The position numbers and the translations under genes are program-made. DNA of 64,000 nucleotides from Polaribacter cellanae (GTDB taxonomy: Bacteria > Bacteroidota > Bacteroidia > Flavobacteriales > Flavobacteriaceae). The DNA lies in assembly GCF_017569185.1 (NCBI RefSeq), contig NZ_CP071869.1, forward strand, positions 2,966,001-3,030,000, written 5' to 3'. Below are positions 27,387 to 37,263 of this stretch, piece by piece (position 1 is the first letter of the stretch; each line of letters begins with the position of its first letter). The notes below the pieces were generated by a model. That model had not been told where the DNA came from and made no database searches. It worked only from the letters and a program-made list of their open reading frames with translations.

Positions 27387-27512
27387 CGTATTTGTGTAAG
27401 ATTAGTTGCGTGTTTTAAGCACTAAAGTTAGCAAATAAATCACAGATAGAAAGTCCGCGAGGACTTTCGTAAATCGGCTAAAACCAGCAATTAATTTTAC
27501 ACGGTGTTGGCA
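27381..27512 (-). other. attC site, type II-like, of the cassette 27387-28328
   Basis: Arms GTGTAAGATTAGTTGC and GCAATTAATTTTACAC. The A-for-T change at position 6 of the left arm is compensated by T-for-A on the right arm, a covariation relative to other type II sites. The inner hairpin is GAAAGTCCGCGAGGACTTTC. The right box is GTTGGCA. Confidence 0.85.
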
Positions 27513-27516
27513 ATAG

Positions 27517-28308
27517 TTATTTTTTATTCAGTTCGTTTATAATTTGTTCTGTAAATAATTGTTCAAAATCTTTTAGTTTCAATTCCTTAACATAATCCAC
27601 ATTCTTTTTCTGAACTCCAAAAAAGCCTCTTGCTTCAGTCACAAAAAATAATATACTGTCAAGCTGAACTTTTGTTCTGTCATTTTCGGTTTCTGAAATT
27701 ATGGTTGATACAATTATTCTCGACCTTTTTTCTGGTAATTCGATTACTGCTTGATATTTTGGGTCATTATCACTTTGATAATATTTAAACATTTTTCTCA
27801 ATACAGAATCTTTTTGCATTTCAAATTCTGTTTCGTAAGTCGATTTTAAATTTATTTCTCCTCTCTCTTTTGGAAGAGTAGTTGCTATAAATGCAAACGA
27901 GCAAATTCCAATTATAAATTCTTTTGGAAGGAAATTTATTTTTTTAATTCCGCTTGTGTTTTTTGTTCTGTAACGATAAGAAAGTGGTAAAATTAAAAGT
28001 GCAATTAAATCAGAATAATCCACGACACGATTTATTCCAATTCCGATATTATTCAGAAAGTCAATAGCAAATTGAGAAGAACTGCTTTTCCAAAAAACGA
28101 ATAAAATTCCAGTCAGAATGTAAATAGTTTTGACTTTACTTTTGAATAATAAACTAACAAAATAAGGAAAGGCAAAAAGTCCGACGAAATCAGATAGTTT
28201 TCCAGTCAGATAATTATGAAACTGATATTTTAAATAAAAGTCGTTTACAAGAAGTAAACCAACAGAAATCAAAAATAATTTTCCGTAAAATAGTTTGTCG
28301 TTTTGCAC
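27517..28308 (-). CDS. membrane protein, 263 aa, unknown family
   Basis: The N-terminal half has four to five hydrophobic segments, including SVGLLLVNDFYLKY and GKLSDFVGLFAFPYFVSLLF. Another helix around 130-145 is followed by a charged domain of about 110 residues. The GKLSDFxGLFAFP motif recurs, from memory, in uncharacterised flavobacterial proteins. It is the sole gene of the cassette 27387-28328, with a 20-nt leader. Confidence 0.72.
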   Translation of the reverse strand: MQNDKLFYGKLFLISVGLLLVNDFYLKYQFHNYLTGKLSDFVGLFAFPYFVSLLFKSKVKTIYILTGILFVFWKSSSSQFAIDFLNNIGIGINRVVDYSDLIALLILPLSYRYRTKNTSGIKKINFLPKEFIIGICSFAFIATTLPKERGEINLKSTYETEFEMQKDSVLRKMFKYYQSDNDPKYQAVIELPEKRSRIIVSTIISETENDRTKVQLDSILFFVTEARGFFGVQKKNVDYVKELKLKDFEQLFTEQIINELNKK

Positions 28309-28322
28309 TTCGTTTTAATTAT

Positions 28323-28455
28323 TGCCAACGTATTTGTATATGAAAAGTAGCGAAATAAAAGATACTATTACTTTCAGTTTATAAGTTAAAATAACAGGTA
28401 AGCACAAAATTAAAAGTTTGTACTTAACTGCTATTTTTTATATACATGGTTGTGG
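28323..28455 (-). other. attC site, unique type, of the cassette 28329-30817
   Basis: Arms GTATATGAAAAGTAGC and GCTATTTTTTATATAC keep the two standard G.T positions although the bases differ from other sites. Inside are GATACTATTACTTTCAG and a TTAAGTACAAAC-like repeat. The right box GTTGTGG matches CCACAAC at 30812-30818. Confidence 0.8.
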
Positions 28456-28465
28456 TTTGTATTTT

Positions 28466-28768
28466 TTATTTAATTAATTCTTTCCCAAATTCATTATTAA
28501 AATCTCTAATCCTACACGGATTTAAAGTGTTGTTATTTTCATATTCAGCGTACAACATAACATCTCTCGGATCTGAAATGGCTGTTTTTAAATAATGATT
28601 TAGTTCAAATAAATCACCATTGGACAAATAAATCACGCATCTTATTATTCTTGGGTGATTTATATGCTCATTTTCATTTATTTTATTTACTAATAAATTA
28701 ATAACATTTTCTTTTTGACTAGAAAAATCATTTTCTATTTTTTCAAGAATATCTTTTTTTAATTTCAT
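28466..28768 (-). CDS. putative immunity protein, about 100 aa
   Basis: I chose the start MKLKKDILEKIENDF, which leaves a 4-nt gap to the upstream stop; a start seven codons earlier would overlap by 17 nt. It is small, soluble and without a signal, with a pattern NHPRIIRCVIYLSNGDLFEL. Its position directly downstream of a polymorphic toxin-like gene and its size suggest an immunity protein. No named family is recognised. Confidence 0.6.
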   Translation of the reverse strand: MKLKKDILEKIENDFSSQKENVINLLVNKINENEHINHPRIIRCVIYLSNGDLFELNHYLKTAISDPRDVMLYAEYENNNTLNPCRIRDFNNEFGKELIK

Positions 28769-28772
28769 ATGT

Positions 28773-30722
28773 TTAAGGTATAAATTCAAAAGTACTTGGA
28801 TTAAAAGTGTATCCTGCTAAATTTAGCCTATTTACTTCCATTCCAAAAGGTGTGAGTTGATTTGTTATATTACCAAAAGAATCTAATCGAAATAAATTTC
28901 TATTATCTAATGGATTAGATACAACCCTTATAATATCTCCTCTCTGTATAGCATCATTTAACCAATCCATATTTAATTGAATCGACCAAGTACCAGTTGG
29001 AGCATCTAAAATGTTAATTCCTCCAGAGTTTTCTCCATATTTATAAAGGCTACTATCTTTTATTGTTTTAACTCCTGGAGGGTTAATTAAATCATCAAAC
29101 CTACCAATAACGGTAGTTGTTTTATTAGGATTAGTGATAATTTTACCTCCAAAACCAGAGTAATTAAAAGTCATTACGTTGTTAGCAATACGAGCAATTT
29201 CGTTACCACTTTTCTTTAAAATTACAGTAGTTCCTTCTAAAGATACTTTCAATCCAGCTTTTAAACCTTTACCTACGACAGTTACAAATTTATATGTAAG
29301 TTTAAAAGAAGTAAAAACTTTCTTTCCTATCTTAACAGCTTTGGTAAGTCCTCCAAGAATGGTGCCACCAAAAACATCGGCAATTACCCCAGCAATACCA
29401 AAAGCAACACCTACAGCATCTCCCTTATCAAGCCCCTTTATAACATCTACAATACTACTACCAGGAATAAACCCCAATGCTAATTCTGGTAAAAATTGAA
29501 CGAATAAATCACCAATTACAGCCCATTGTTCAGCATTTTTGGGCCAATAATTTCCAATGATAGAACTAACACTTGGCAACAAGCCAATAAATAAAGAATT
29601 CTTAGCAATGGTTTTTTGGTCGGCAAGCGAAAATTGGTCAATATTAGTGAAATTATTTTTTGCGATGATGTCGAAAATTTCAGTTGCTTTGTTTTTTACT
29701 GCTAGATTTTCCTCAAATGATAAATTTAAATTATTGGTATTAGAAAGTCCGCTTACAATTTGTTGAGAAATAGCTATAACGCTATTAGACCATTGGTTCG
29801 CTTCTCCAAAATTAAAGAGAGCGTTTACCTGTAATAAATTAGCAGAGTCATTAACCCAATCTATTTGTGTTTGGTCTGTAATTTCTAATTGGTTTGCTAA
29901 TTGTTTCCAAGGCATTTTATCACATCCGTGAATAGGGTCTTCACAAGGATAAACAGGGGAAGTAGTACTTCCTCCACCTTTTGAGCCTCCTCCACCTCCA
30001 GTAGAAGAACCTCCAGAACCAAAAGAAGTTCCTCCTCCACCTGAGTCTGAACAAACATATGAAGCTGAATATACAAAAGAATCTTTTCCATAGTTGTTGC
30101 ATCCTGGTATATTAACACCATTATAACCATGAACAGTACAATTTCTTCTGGTATAAGTTTCTATCCAGCCACATTCTCGTTGCATTTTGCTTAAAAAAGA
30201 TGGGTCATAATCAATTTTTTGTACACTTAATTTTCCTGAAAATGGTAAGTTTTTACTATGTAAATATTCTAAAGAAGGTTCATATTTTATAATAAAAGCT
30301 TTTATTTTATTATTTTTCTTTTCAACTACTAAATTTTCAAAAACACTGTTTTGATAAATATTTTTATCTCTTTTAATTAAAAAAGTGTAAGACGTATAAT
30401 TTTCTTTTTTTATTTTTTTAACAAACTTTTTTATAACCTCGAAAGATTTTTTTCTAGAAGAAGATTTACTAAATATTCCTTTAGGGTTATTAAATGATTC
30501 TTTAAAGTATTTTTCAGTTTTAGAAACTTTAGCAATCTCATTAAATTCCTCTTGTTCTAATACTGATTTAAAAGGAATTGTTTCAAAAGGAGTTTTTGAG
30601 TTTGTAGGTGTTTTAAAATTATTAATTTCTTCTTCTTCACAATTCCAAAGTAATACAGAAATTCCAAAAAGTAGAACTCCAATTTTTAAAAGGTTAGTAA
30701 TTTTGTTTTTTCTGTTTTTCAT
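28773..30722 (-). CDS. lipoprotein-anchored polymorphic toxin-like protein, 649 aa
   Basis: N-terminal lipoprotein signal ending LLWNC (Cys about 28). A charged domain, a Gly/Ser-rich linker (CSDSGGGGTSFGSGGSSTGG region) and a PVYPCEDPIHGCDKM segment follow. The region of about residues 400-470 (VQFLPELALGFIPGSSIVDV, GDAVGVAFGIAGVIADVFGG) resembles pre-toxin domains of polymorphic toxins. A variable C-terminal domain follows (WSIQLNMDWLNDAIQRGDII ... LAGYTFNPSTFEFIP). The modular design and a small downstream gene fit a contact-dependent toxin/immunity pair; the catalytic type is unknown. The 95-nt leader could hold a promoter. Confidence 0.72.
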   Translation of the reverse strand: MKNRKNKITNLLKIGVLLFGISVLLWNCEEEEINNFKTPTNSKTPFETIPFKSVLEQEEFNEIAKVSKTEKYFKESFNNPKGIFSKSSSRKKSFEVIKKFVKKIKKENYTSYTFLIKRDKNIYQNSVFENLVVEKKNNKIKAFIIKYEPSLEYLHSKNLPFSGKLSVQKIDYDPSFLSKMQRECGWIETYTRRNCTVHGYNGVNIPGCNNYGKDSFVYSASYVCSDSGGGGTSFGSGGSSTGGGGGSKGGGSTTSPVYPCEDPIHGCDKMPWKQLANQLEITDQTQIDWVNDSANLLQVNALFNFGEANQWSNSVIAISQQIVSGLSNTNNLNLSFEENLAVKNKATEIFDIIAKNNFTNIDQFSLADQKTIAKNSLFIGLLPSVSSIIGNYWPKNAEQWAVIGDLFVQFLPELALGFIPGSSIVDVIKGLDKGDAVGVAFGIAGVIADVFGGTILGGLTKAVKIGKKVFTSFKLTYKFVTVVGKGLKAGLKVSLEGTTVILKKSGNEIARIANNVMTFNYSGFGGKIITNPNKTTTVIGRFDDLINPPGVKTIKDSSLYKYGENSGGINILDAPTGTWSIQLNMDWLNDAIQRGDIIRVVSNPLDNRNLFRLDSFGNITNQLTPFGMEVNRLNLAGYTFNPSTFEFIP

Positions 30723-30811
30723 AATTGTTTAAAATTAATTTTCAATTTTGCTTTAAACAAGCTACAATTTTTTTATTTTTCAATTCAGACAGTAAATTGG
30801 CGAAATATAAA

Positions 30812-31439
30812 CCACAACGTTTTTGTATAAGAATAGTTGCGATTTTGTGCACGAGGAATTTCAGCATGAAATTCAGAAGTGTGCAAAATTGCAACTACCT
30901 TTGGTTTAGCCAAAATAGCAATTATTTTTATACTTTGTTGGCAACCGTTTTTCCTTTGTCGCTTTGCTTTTTCACGTCAGCTTTAATTCAGCCATTTTTA
31001 TTCTTTAAACGACCAATTTAGTCAATTCTGCTTAATTCTTTTTACGGTTTTCCACATTCCGATTCTGCTTTTTCCTTTTCAGATTCATTTTCGTAGATAA
31101 ACACAAACTTTTCGGATTATTACTTAAAAATCAAAAAAAATTCGATTCTTTTTCCGCTGATTTTTTCCGTCCGAGTAAAATTCGGCGCAATAGTTTTCGG
31201 TTCAGTTTTTTATTCCGCAATAATTTTCACGTTTCTTATGCGTTTCGCTTGTCAGAAATCGGCTTAAAACTCAAAAATTTTCGGTTCAGCTTTTAGTCGG
31301 CAAAAAATCCGTTTTCATTCGGTTTTGTATTCAGTTCAGTTTGTCAATTCCGCAATTCAATTCCGCCCACAATATTTTTTTCGGTTCTATTTGGCTGGAT
31401 TTTTCAAATGTTTACGGATTTTTCTTAAATGGTTGCCAA
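30812..31439 (-). repeat. ORF-less cassette C4 with type I attC (30812-30943)
   Basis: Family C, unit 30818-31439 (622 bp), with the GTGCACGAGG attC variant and TTCAGCCATTTTT shared with C7. Confidence 0.8.
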
Positions 31440-31937
31440 CGTGTTTGTATAAGATTAGTTGCGGTTTTGCGCGCGAGGAATTTCAGCATGAAATTCAGAA
31501 GTGTGCAAAATTGCAACTACCTTTGGTTAAGCTAAAATTAGCAATTATTTTTATGCGTTGTTGCAAAATCGTTGTTTTTTCAGTTTATAATTCCGTCTTA
31601 TTTTCCTTTTTCTCTCTTTAAAATTTCAACTTTTGAGTAATTTTCTCACTATTTTTTATTCAGAGTTTGAGTAAATTCCACAGTTTAGATTTTTTGTCTT
31701 TCCTCAATTCGAAAACTTCCTATATTCAGATTTTGAGTAAGAAATCCGCCAAACTTATTTTCAGAATTCGAGTAAGTTCAAACATTTTAAATTCCAAATT
31801 TTCTGATTATTTCTAAAATTTTCGAGCGAGAGAGTGTTCCACAATTTTCATTTTTTCTAAATTTTAAAAAATAAAATCTCAAAATTATTTATTCAGTTTG
31901 AGTGATTTTCACAAACTTGCTCGACAATGTTTTGCAA
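31434..31937 (-). repeat. ORF-less cassette D3 with type I attC (31434-31566)
   Basis: Family D, unit 31440-31937 (498 bp). Its attC uses AAGATTAG in the left arm (A.A-type mismatch in place of AAGAATAG) and ends ATGCGTTGTTGCAA. Confidence 0.8.
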
Positions 31938-32370
31938 CGTGTTTGTATAAGAATAGTTGCGATTTTGTACACGAGGAATTTCAGAATGAAATTCAGAAGT
32001 GTGCAAAATTGCAACTAACTTTGGTTAAGCTAAAATTAGCAATTATTTTTATACTTTGTTGCCAAATGTAGTTTTTTTCATTGTTAATTTGAGTTTTTGT
32101 CAATTCCTCATTTTTTATTTTTCAAGTTTGAGTAAGAATCCCGCTAATTTTCTAAATTCAGTTTCCGAAATTTTGGGATTGAGTGATAATTCCACCATTT
32201 AGTTTTCAATTCCGAAACTTCGAAAGAGTAGTTTTTCACATTTTATAAACTCAACATTTTGCTAAAATTCCGATTATCGAGAGAGTGTTTCACAATTTTT
32301 AAATTCCTTTTTTAGCTTTAAAAACTCAATTTTCAATTCAGGTTTTGAGTGAGTGAGCTATATTTGGCAA
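31932..32370 (-). repeat. ORF-less cassette E2 with type I attC (31932-32064)
   Basis: Family E, unit 31938-32370 (433 bp). It shares the rare attC variant CAACTAACTTTGG with E3, so the two are recent duplicates. Confidence 0.8.
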
Positions 32371-32864
32371 CGGTCTTGTATAAGAATAGTTGCGGTTTTG
32401 TGCGCGAGGAATTTCAGCATGAAATTCAGAAGTGTGCAAAATTGCAACTACCTTTGGTTAAGCTAAAAGTAGCAATTATTTTTATACTTTGTTAGCTTTA
32501 GTGCTTTTTTGTCCGTTTATTTTTTAGTCAATATTAAATTTCGGTCGGCTTTTTAATTCCGCATTTTATTTTTTTATTCAGCTCGACTTTCATTCAGTAA
32601 ACTTGCTCAAATTCCGCAATATTTTTAATTCAGATTTCGAGTGAGCGATTCCTCAACTTGCTAAATTCCGATTGAGTGAAATTCCACTTTTCAATTCGGT
32701 TTTCGATTCCGCAAACGAGCTAAAAAGTCAGACGCAATTCAATTCAGGGTTTGAGTGATTATTCAGCTCAATATTCCGCATTTTATTTTTAAATTCTGCT
32801 TTAAATGACTTTTGATTTAAACCTGAAATTTTCGGTTTTGCAATGTCCCGAGCATTAAAGCTAA
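32365..32864 (-). repeat. ORF-less cassette B5 with type I attC (32365-32497)
   Basis: Family B, unit 32371-32864 (494 bp), with one extra T and several private changes (CATTCAGTAAAC, GAGCGATTCCTCAAC). Confidence 0.8.
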
Positions 32865-33312
32865 CGTGTTTGTATAAGAATAGTTGCGGTTTTGTGCGCG
32901 AGGAATTTCAGCATGAAATTCAGAAGTGTGCAAAATTGCAACGACCTTTGGTTAAGCTAAAATAGCAATTATTTTTATGCGTTGTTAGCAAATGTTATTT
33001 TTTCATTCTCCTTTGTTCATTAATAAATCCTAAAATTCAGCTTTTGAGTAAGAATTCCGCAATTTATATTTTTTATTTTCTGCTCAATTTCTCAAACTTG
33101 CTCAATTTTACGATTCCTTGAAAATTCCGCAATTTTGGTTTTTCGAGTTTGAGAAAATTCTCACGTTTTATAATTCCACATTTGAGTAAATTCCCACGCA
33201 AAATCTTACGAGCGAGCGAGTGCTCAGCATTTTGAAATTCCTTTTTTGCGATAAAACCGATTAGTTTTAATTCACTATTTTTCAGCGTTTGAGTGAGAAC
33301 AATATTTGCTAA
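32859..33312 (-). repeat. ORF-less cassette A11 with type I attC (32859-32990)
   Basis: Family A, second subtype, unit 32865-33312 (448 bp); near-identical to A10. Confidence 0.8.
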
Positions 33313-33438
33313 CGGTTTTGTGTATGATTAGTTGCGTAGGTTAAGCAATGAATTTAATAAATAAAAACTAACTTTTATCTTTGCGAGTACTTTCGTAAAT
33401 AAGCTAATAATAGCAATTAATTATACACGGTGTTGGCA
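33307..33438 (-). other. attC site, type II-like, of the 5.3-kb cassette 33313-38660
   Basis: Arms GTGTATGATTAGTTGC and GCAATTAATTATACAC. The inner hairpin is weakened (TTTATCTTTGCGAGTACTTTCG). The right end GTTGGCAACTGGGC pairs with GCCTTGTTGCCAAC at 38648-38661, with one mismatch and the usual G.T wobble. Confidence 0.8.
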
Positions 33439-33473
33439 ACTGGGCTTTATTTTTGTTTTCCTACATTATATTA

Positions 33474-33662
33474 TTATTTCTACTTATTCAAATATTATTT
33501 TATTGTGCAACATTTATAAATTATGTCGTTAAAATTATAATTTTTCCTGTTATAAATATAGTTTAGGTTATTAAAAGTATGCTTTAGGGCTCTCAAATAT
33601 TAAATTGTTTCTTTAAATTTATAAAATGACTTATTAAAATTATAAATTAGGTTGTTAGTTTT
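33474..33662 (-). repeat. array of degenerate 21-nt repeats downstream of the 33666 gene
   Basis: Seven clear units in strict 21-nt register from 33516: ATAAATTATGTCGTTAAAATT, ATAATTTTTCCTGTTATAAAT, ATAGTTTAGGTTATTAAAAGT and so on to ATAAATTAGGTTGTTAGTTTT. Two weaker units precede them. The last unit touches the stop codon of the gene. No long open frame runs through it, so the period is not explained by a repeat protein here. Confidence 0.7.
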
Positions 33663-33665
33663 ATA

Positions 33666-34385
33666 TTAATTGGTGGTAAATTTTATTTTTGATACTTTTG
33701 AATATTCTGGTGAGGTAGCACCAAATAAACTTTTTATATATTTTTTTACATTTTGAGCAATTGTATATAATCCTGTTCCATCTGCATACAAAACATTATC
33801 TCTTTCTATCAATTTTTCATTAAGTTCTGCTTCTGTTTGGTCAACTCCTTTTGTGCTGTTTATGAGTGAAGTAAGATATGTATTAAGATTTACTAATTTT
33901 AGTTCTTCTATGTTTGGGTTGTAGCTTGGAATAGTAGAAAGCAATTGTAGTAATTTAGAAAAATTATCTGCTAATTGTGTATATGATTGGCGAGAGGTAG
34001 AAACTGTATTTTGTTCTTCTTCTGTTTCTTCATTAATTACTTTTTTTTTCTTTGCGCTACCTTGAATTAAGTGATTTAAAGATTTTGCTTGGTCTAAAAC
34101 CCCTTTTGTAAGCCCAAGAATATCTAATTGATTGATAATTCTTGTAGTAATAGGTTTAAGATTTGAGTAAGCTTGTTGTCTTGTGTGAATAGCATTTTTG
34201 TTAGCATTACGTTTTTCTTCTACTGCTGTTACAGATGCTAAAGCATTAGTGTAAAGTGTATTTAAACTTGCTATTGTTAGGTTTTCTACAGATGGATTGT
34301 AGCCGGTATAAACAGAAACTTGTTCTATAAGTTTTTGTAAATTGGCTACATTTTTTGCATTTCCTGTTTCATATTGCTTACTCAT
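33666..34385 (-). CDS. unknown-family protein, 239 aa, paralogue of the 47114 gene
   Basis: I chose the start MSKQYETGNAKNVANLQKL because it aligns with the paralogue's MASTSETGHSKNVANFQDL; an upstream in-frame ATG would add 13 residues. The two proteins share the whole layout: a helical N-terminal half ending in LKPITTRIINQLDI (LKPLATRIVNSFAI), a charged linker (KKKKVINEETEEEQN), SRQSYTQLADNFSKLLQLL, and the ending VKKYIKSLFGATSPEYSKVS (VKQYVKSVFGAKSPQYQQVS). It is all-helical and soluble. No function known to me. Both copies are followed by 21-nt repeats and an attC at the end of a giant cassette. Confidence 0.75.
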   Translation of the reverse strand: MSKQYETGNAKNVANLQKLIEQVSVYTGYNPSVENLTIASLNTLYTNALASVTAVEEKRNANKNAIHTRQQAYSNLKPITTRIINQLDILGLTKGVLDQAKSLNHLIQGSAKKKKVINEETEEEQNTVSTSRQSYTQLADNFSKLLQLLSTIPSYNPNIEELKLVNLNTYLTSLINSTKGVDQTEAELNEKLIERDNVLYADGTGLYTIAQNVKKYIKSLFGATSPEYSKVSKIKFTTN

Positions 34386-34557
34386 AATATTGATATTTAA
34401 AAGTTTATAGCAATAAAGATACAATATTATAATAAAATGGACATTTTATTAAGTTTCTTTTGATTTAAAATAAGCATCATTGTTTAGTAACTTAAATTTA
34501 GGATAAAAAATAGAAATTACAAATTATAAGTGTATTTATAGTATATAGTAAAAGTTA

Positions 34558-35043
34558 CTATAATAATAAAGAAATTCTTTCTCCTTTTTCTGATAGCTCA
34601 ATTATATTATTTTTTGATTTTAATAAACTTAAATTAAATAAGCATTTTATAATTTCAATATCTAAATCATTAATATTTTTAGTTCCTTGTTTTAAATAAT
34701 TAAACTCATTTTTAATATTTGGTTTTATTTTTTCAATGATGTATGTAGAATAGTCTTTTTTATTAACAATATTTAATAGGTTAATTAAAAATATTAATCT
34801 AATATCTGTGCTATCTCTTCCTAATGATAGCTTTTTATTATTAAACGTTTTTTCTATTAAATTATGACTTTTTGTATCTAATTCTCTGCTTTTTAAAATA
34901 CTTTCGATTCTTTCTGAAATTTTTAGTATTGCTTTGTTTTTAGATATCTTATTATTTAAAAATATATTAATTAAAAACTCATATTCATTTGAATTTTTAT
35001 CAAAAGAAATACATTTATCTATGTTACATATATATATTCTCAT
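34558..35043 (-). CDS. putative immunity protein, 161 aa
   Basis: Soluble, helical and Lys/Ile/Asn-rich (MRIYICNIDKCISFDKNSNE ...). It begins 1 nt after the stop of the RHS-like gene, the usual place for an immunity gene. No recognised family. The 172-nt stretch between it and the next gene (34386-34557) is AT-rich with no feature seen. Confidence 0.6.
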   Translation of the reverse strand: MRIYICNIDKCISFDKNSNEYEFLINIFLNNKISKNKAILKISERIESILKSRELDTKSHNLIEKTFNNKKLSLGRDSTDIRLIFLINLLNIVNKKDYSTYIIEKIKPNIKNEFNYLKQGTKNINDLDIEIIKCLFNLSLLKSKNNIIELSEKGERISLLL

Positions 35044-35044
35044 A

Positions 35045-36181
35045 TTATTTTTTAAAGATTAATTGAACAGCTTCTGCTGTATTATCGGAATTAAAAACAC
35101 TATTTGCACCCCATTCAACAGTATTAAAACCATTTTTTTTAGCCCATTTTCCTGTTGGTGTTGAGAATATCGCATTTTGAATGGATGAACCTGATTTGAT
35201 TGCTTTATTAAAAGCACCTAAGTTATCGCCACCTAACCACAAGCCCTGTATACCTTTAATGTCTTTGCCAAAAGTTTTTACAGCATCATCAAACATTTCA
35301 GTACCAATTCCTTGACCTCTCATACCTTTAGGAACGTTAAAATCAAGTTCTAAAATCCCTTTCTTGGATAATGATGCAGTACCTGTGCCTATATCATCAG
35401 CTCCTTTTATCCCGTATTCTATCAAATTATCGGCTTTATTATATGCTTTTCCAAGCTTACCTAATTTTCCGAGTTTTGCAAATGGTATAAAACTTGCAGC
35501 CGCCCAACCACTTGCTTCTGCTCTATTATATGAATTTCCATAAAAATCTTCACCTGTTGCAACACCATAAATATCTTCAACAGGTGTTACATATCTTAAT
35601 GTTTGTTTAGTTGCATCTATTGCATCATCTCCACTTGCCATTAAATAAGAAGTTGTTAAAGAATTTCCTTGACGCATATAGTTTGCTGTGTTTTTAAATC
35701 TTCTAAACATTAAGCCTATACCAGCACCAGTTGGAAGAAAACCACAACAATTTACATCTATTGGCGCACGACCATCAGGGTCAATAAACCGAATTGGATT
35801 ATTCATTGTAAAATTATAAGGCGACCAACTTGGAAATTCCTCACTTAAAGGGTCAGGACTAAACCAACGACTTACAATTTCAGGTCTTAAAGTGGCTTCT
35901 GAATATTTTGTTTCTTCTTGCGAATAACCATTTATGGTTTTTCTTTTTACGTGAAACGTAAAAGAACCAATTTTAACAATGCTATCTAAATCGTGAAATT
36001 CTAAATATTTTCCTTTGCTTAATGTTGCAATTTTTGGTTTATACCCAAATTCTTTGAAAGGATTTCCTGCTTGAATGTTACGCTCTCTTTTTTCTTTTTC
36101 TTCTTTTGTTAATTTTTTTTCTTGAGCAAAAGAAAGACTAATAGAAAAAATAAGTACAATAAATAAAAGTAACTTTTTCAT
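35045..36181 (-). CDS. short RHS-core protein with GNAT-like C-terminal putative toxin domain, 378 aa
   Basis: A signal peptide (MKKLLLFIVLIFSISLSFAQ) and a charged segment precede an RHS-repeat-associated core signature: SRWFSPDPLSEEFPSWSPYN followed by FTMNNPIRFIDPDGRAP. The YD-repeat barrel of full-length RHS proteins is missing. The C-terminal part (about 260-378) contains LELDFNVPKGMRGQGIGTEM, whose RGQGIG resembles the acetyl-CoA loop of GNAT enzymes. A GNAT-fold toxin is my inference. It is followed by a probable immunity gene and preceded 2 nt away by the transglutaminase-like gene. Confidence 0.72.
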   Translation of the reverse strand: MKKLLLFIVLIFSISLSFAQEKKLTKEEKEKRERNIQAGNPFKEFGYKPKIATLSKGKYLEFHDLDSIVKIGSFTFHVKRKTINGYSQEETKYSEATLRPEIVSRWFSPDPLSEEFPSWSPYNFTMNNPIRFIDPDGRAPIDVNCCGFLPTGAGIGLMFRRFKNTANYMRQGNSLTTSYLMASGDDAIDATKQTLRYVTPVEDIYGVATGEDFYGNSYNRAEASGWAAASFIPFAKLGKLGKLGKAYNKADNLIEYGIKGADDIGTGTASLSKKGILELDFNVPKGMRGQGIGTEMFDDAVKTFGKDIKGIQGLWLGGDNLGAFNKAIKSGSSIQNAIFSTPTGKWAKKNGFNTVEWGANSVFNSDNTAEAVQLIFKK

Positions 36182-36183
36182 AA

Positions 36184-37260
36184 TTAGTTGGTTTTGGTGT
36201 TAAAGGTATTGATTTTTTTGTTTGCATATTTTTGCTTTTCCTTTTTTAAAGAAACAAGCCAATCTAAATACATTTCCTCTGGCATTTGACGATAGCCTAA
36301 TTTGTGTATTATTGCTAACTCTTTTTCTATTTCTTTAAAAATAGCGTGTGTTTTTGGATATTTACGAACGCTTCTAAAATCTGTATTGTAGCTTGATAAT
36401 ATGTTTTCAATTTTTTTTCCTTTAGCTTCTGTTTTTAAAATCATAGCATTTACATAGTTTGGAAAATATTCAAGTGCCTTGTTTGCACATTTTATAACAA
36501 AATCTAAATCGTAGATTTCTGCTTTTTGATAACCTTGTGCTAAATCTACCAAACAAAGTGCAATACTTTCTTTTTCTGTTAAGGCTTTCATATACACACC
36601 ATTTCTAATAGCATCTAAATGGACATAACCCGAAGCCATTATCCACGCATCTATTGGAAAAATTCCGCTTGTTAGTTCTGTATTGTACCAACCATTTTTT
36701 ACACTTCTATGTTTTATGTAAATATGGTTTGGTGCTAATGCAAGATTTGCAGTAACACCAATCTCTTGCGCAACTATTTTGTATAAATATGGAATAGAAT
36801 GACAATTGCCTATATGTGAACTTAATAATTTTGAAACAAACATTTTAGACCAATCTTGATGCCCAAAAACATCTTCAAAATCGTAATTAAAAGGTAGATG
36901 AATAAATTCTTTACCTTTTTGATTTACCATAAATAGACTATCTTTTATAACTGCAAAAAGACTTGCATACTTTTTTACGATTAAACTATCTTTTTCTTGA
37001 TATTCTAATTTGCTGTTTTCTCTAATTTTTATACTTAATTTTTTTAAAAAATTAATTTGATCGTTTAAAGAAATAGTATCTAGCAGTCCATCTAAATAAG
37101 CATTTTCAACTGTAAAAACAGCTTTTTTAAAATTTAGAGGTCTTTTTTCTTCTAACATTTCTGAAAGTGTTGTAAACGCCTCATCATATAAATATTGATT
37201 GTTTTGTGCTTTCAGCACAAAACAATTAACTATTAAAAAGAGTAGTAGTAATTTACGCAT
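36184..37260 (-). CDS. exported transglutaminase-like protein, 358 aa
   Basis: Signal peptide MRKLLLLFLIVNCFVLKAQ. The central domain holds GNCHSIPYLYKIVAQEIGVT and LALAPNHIYIKHR plus WYNTELTSGIFP: a Cys, His, acidic/polar order like transglutaminase-type papain-like folds. The C-terminal half has TPR-like helices (CANKALEYFPNYVNAMILKT). It is a paralogue of the adjacent 37264-38595 product; the genes are 3 nt apart. Role unknown; the pairing with an RHS-like toxin may indicate processing or assembly. Confidence 0.72.
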   Translation of the reverse strand: MRKLLLLFLIVNCFVLKAQNNQYLYDEAFTTLSEMLEEKRPLNFKKAVFTVENAYLDGLLDTISLNDQINFLKKLSIKIRENSKLEYQEKDSLIVKKYASLFAVIKDSLFMVNQKGKEFIHLPFNYDFEDVFGHQDWSKMFVSKLLSSHIGNCHSIPYLYKIVAQEIGVTANLALAPNHIYIKHRSVKNGWYNTELTSGIFPIDAWIMASGYVHLDAIRNGVYMKALTEKESIALCLVDLAQGYQKAEIYDLDFVIKCANKALEYFPNYVNAMILKTEAKGKKIENILSSYNTDFRSVRKYPKTHAIFKEIEKELAIIHKLGYRQMPEEMYLDWLVSLKKEKQKYANKKINTFNTKTN

Positions 37261-37263
37261 TGA

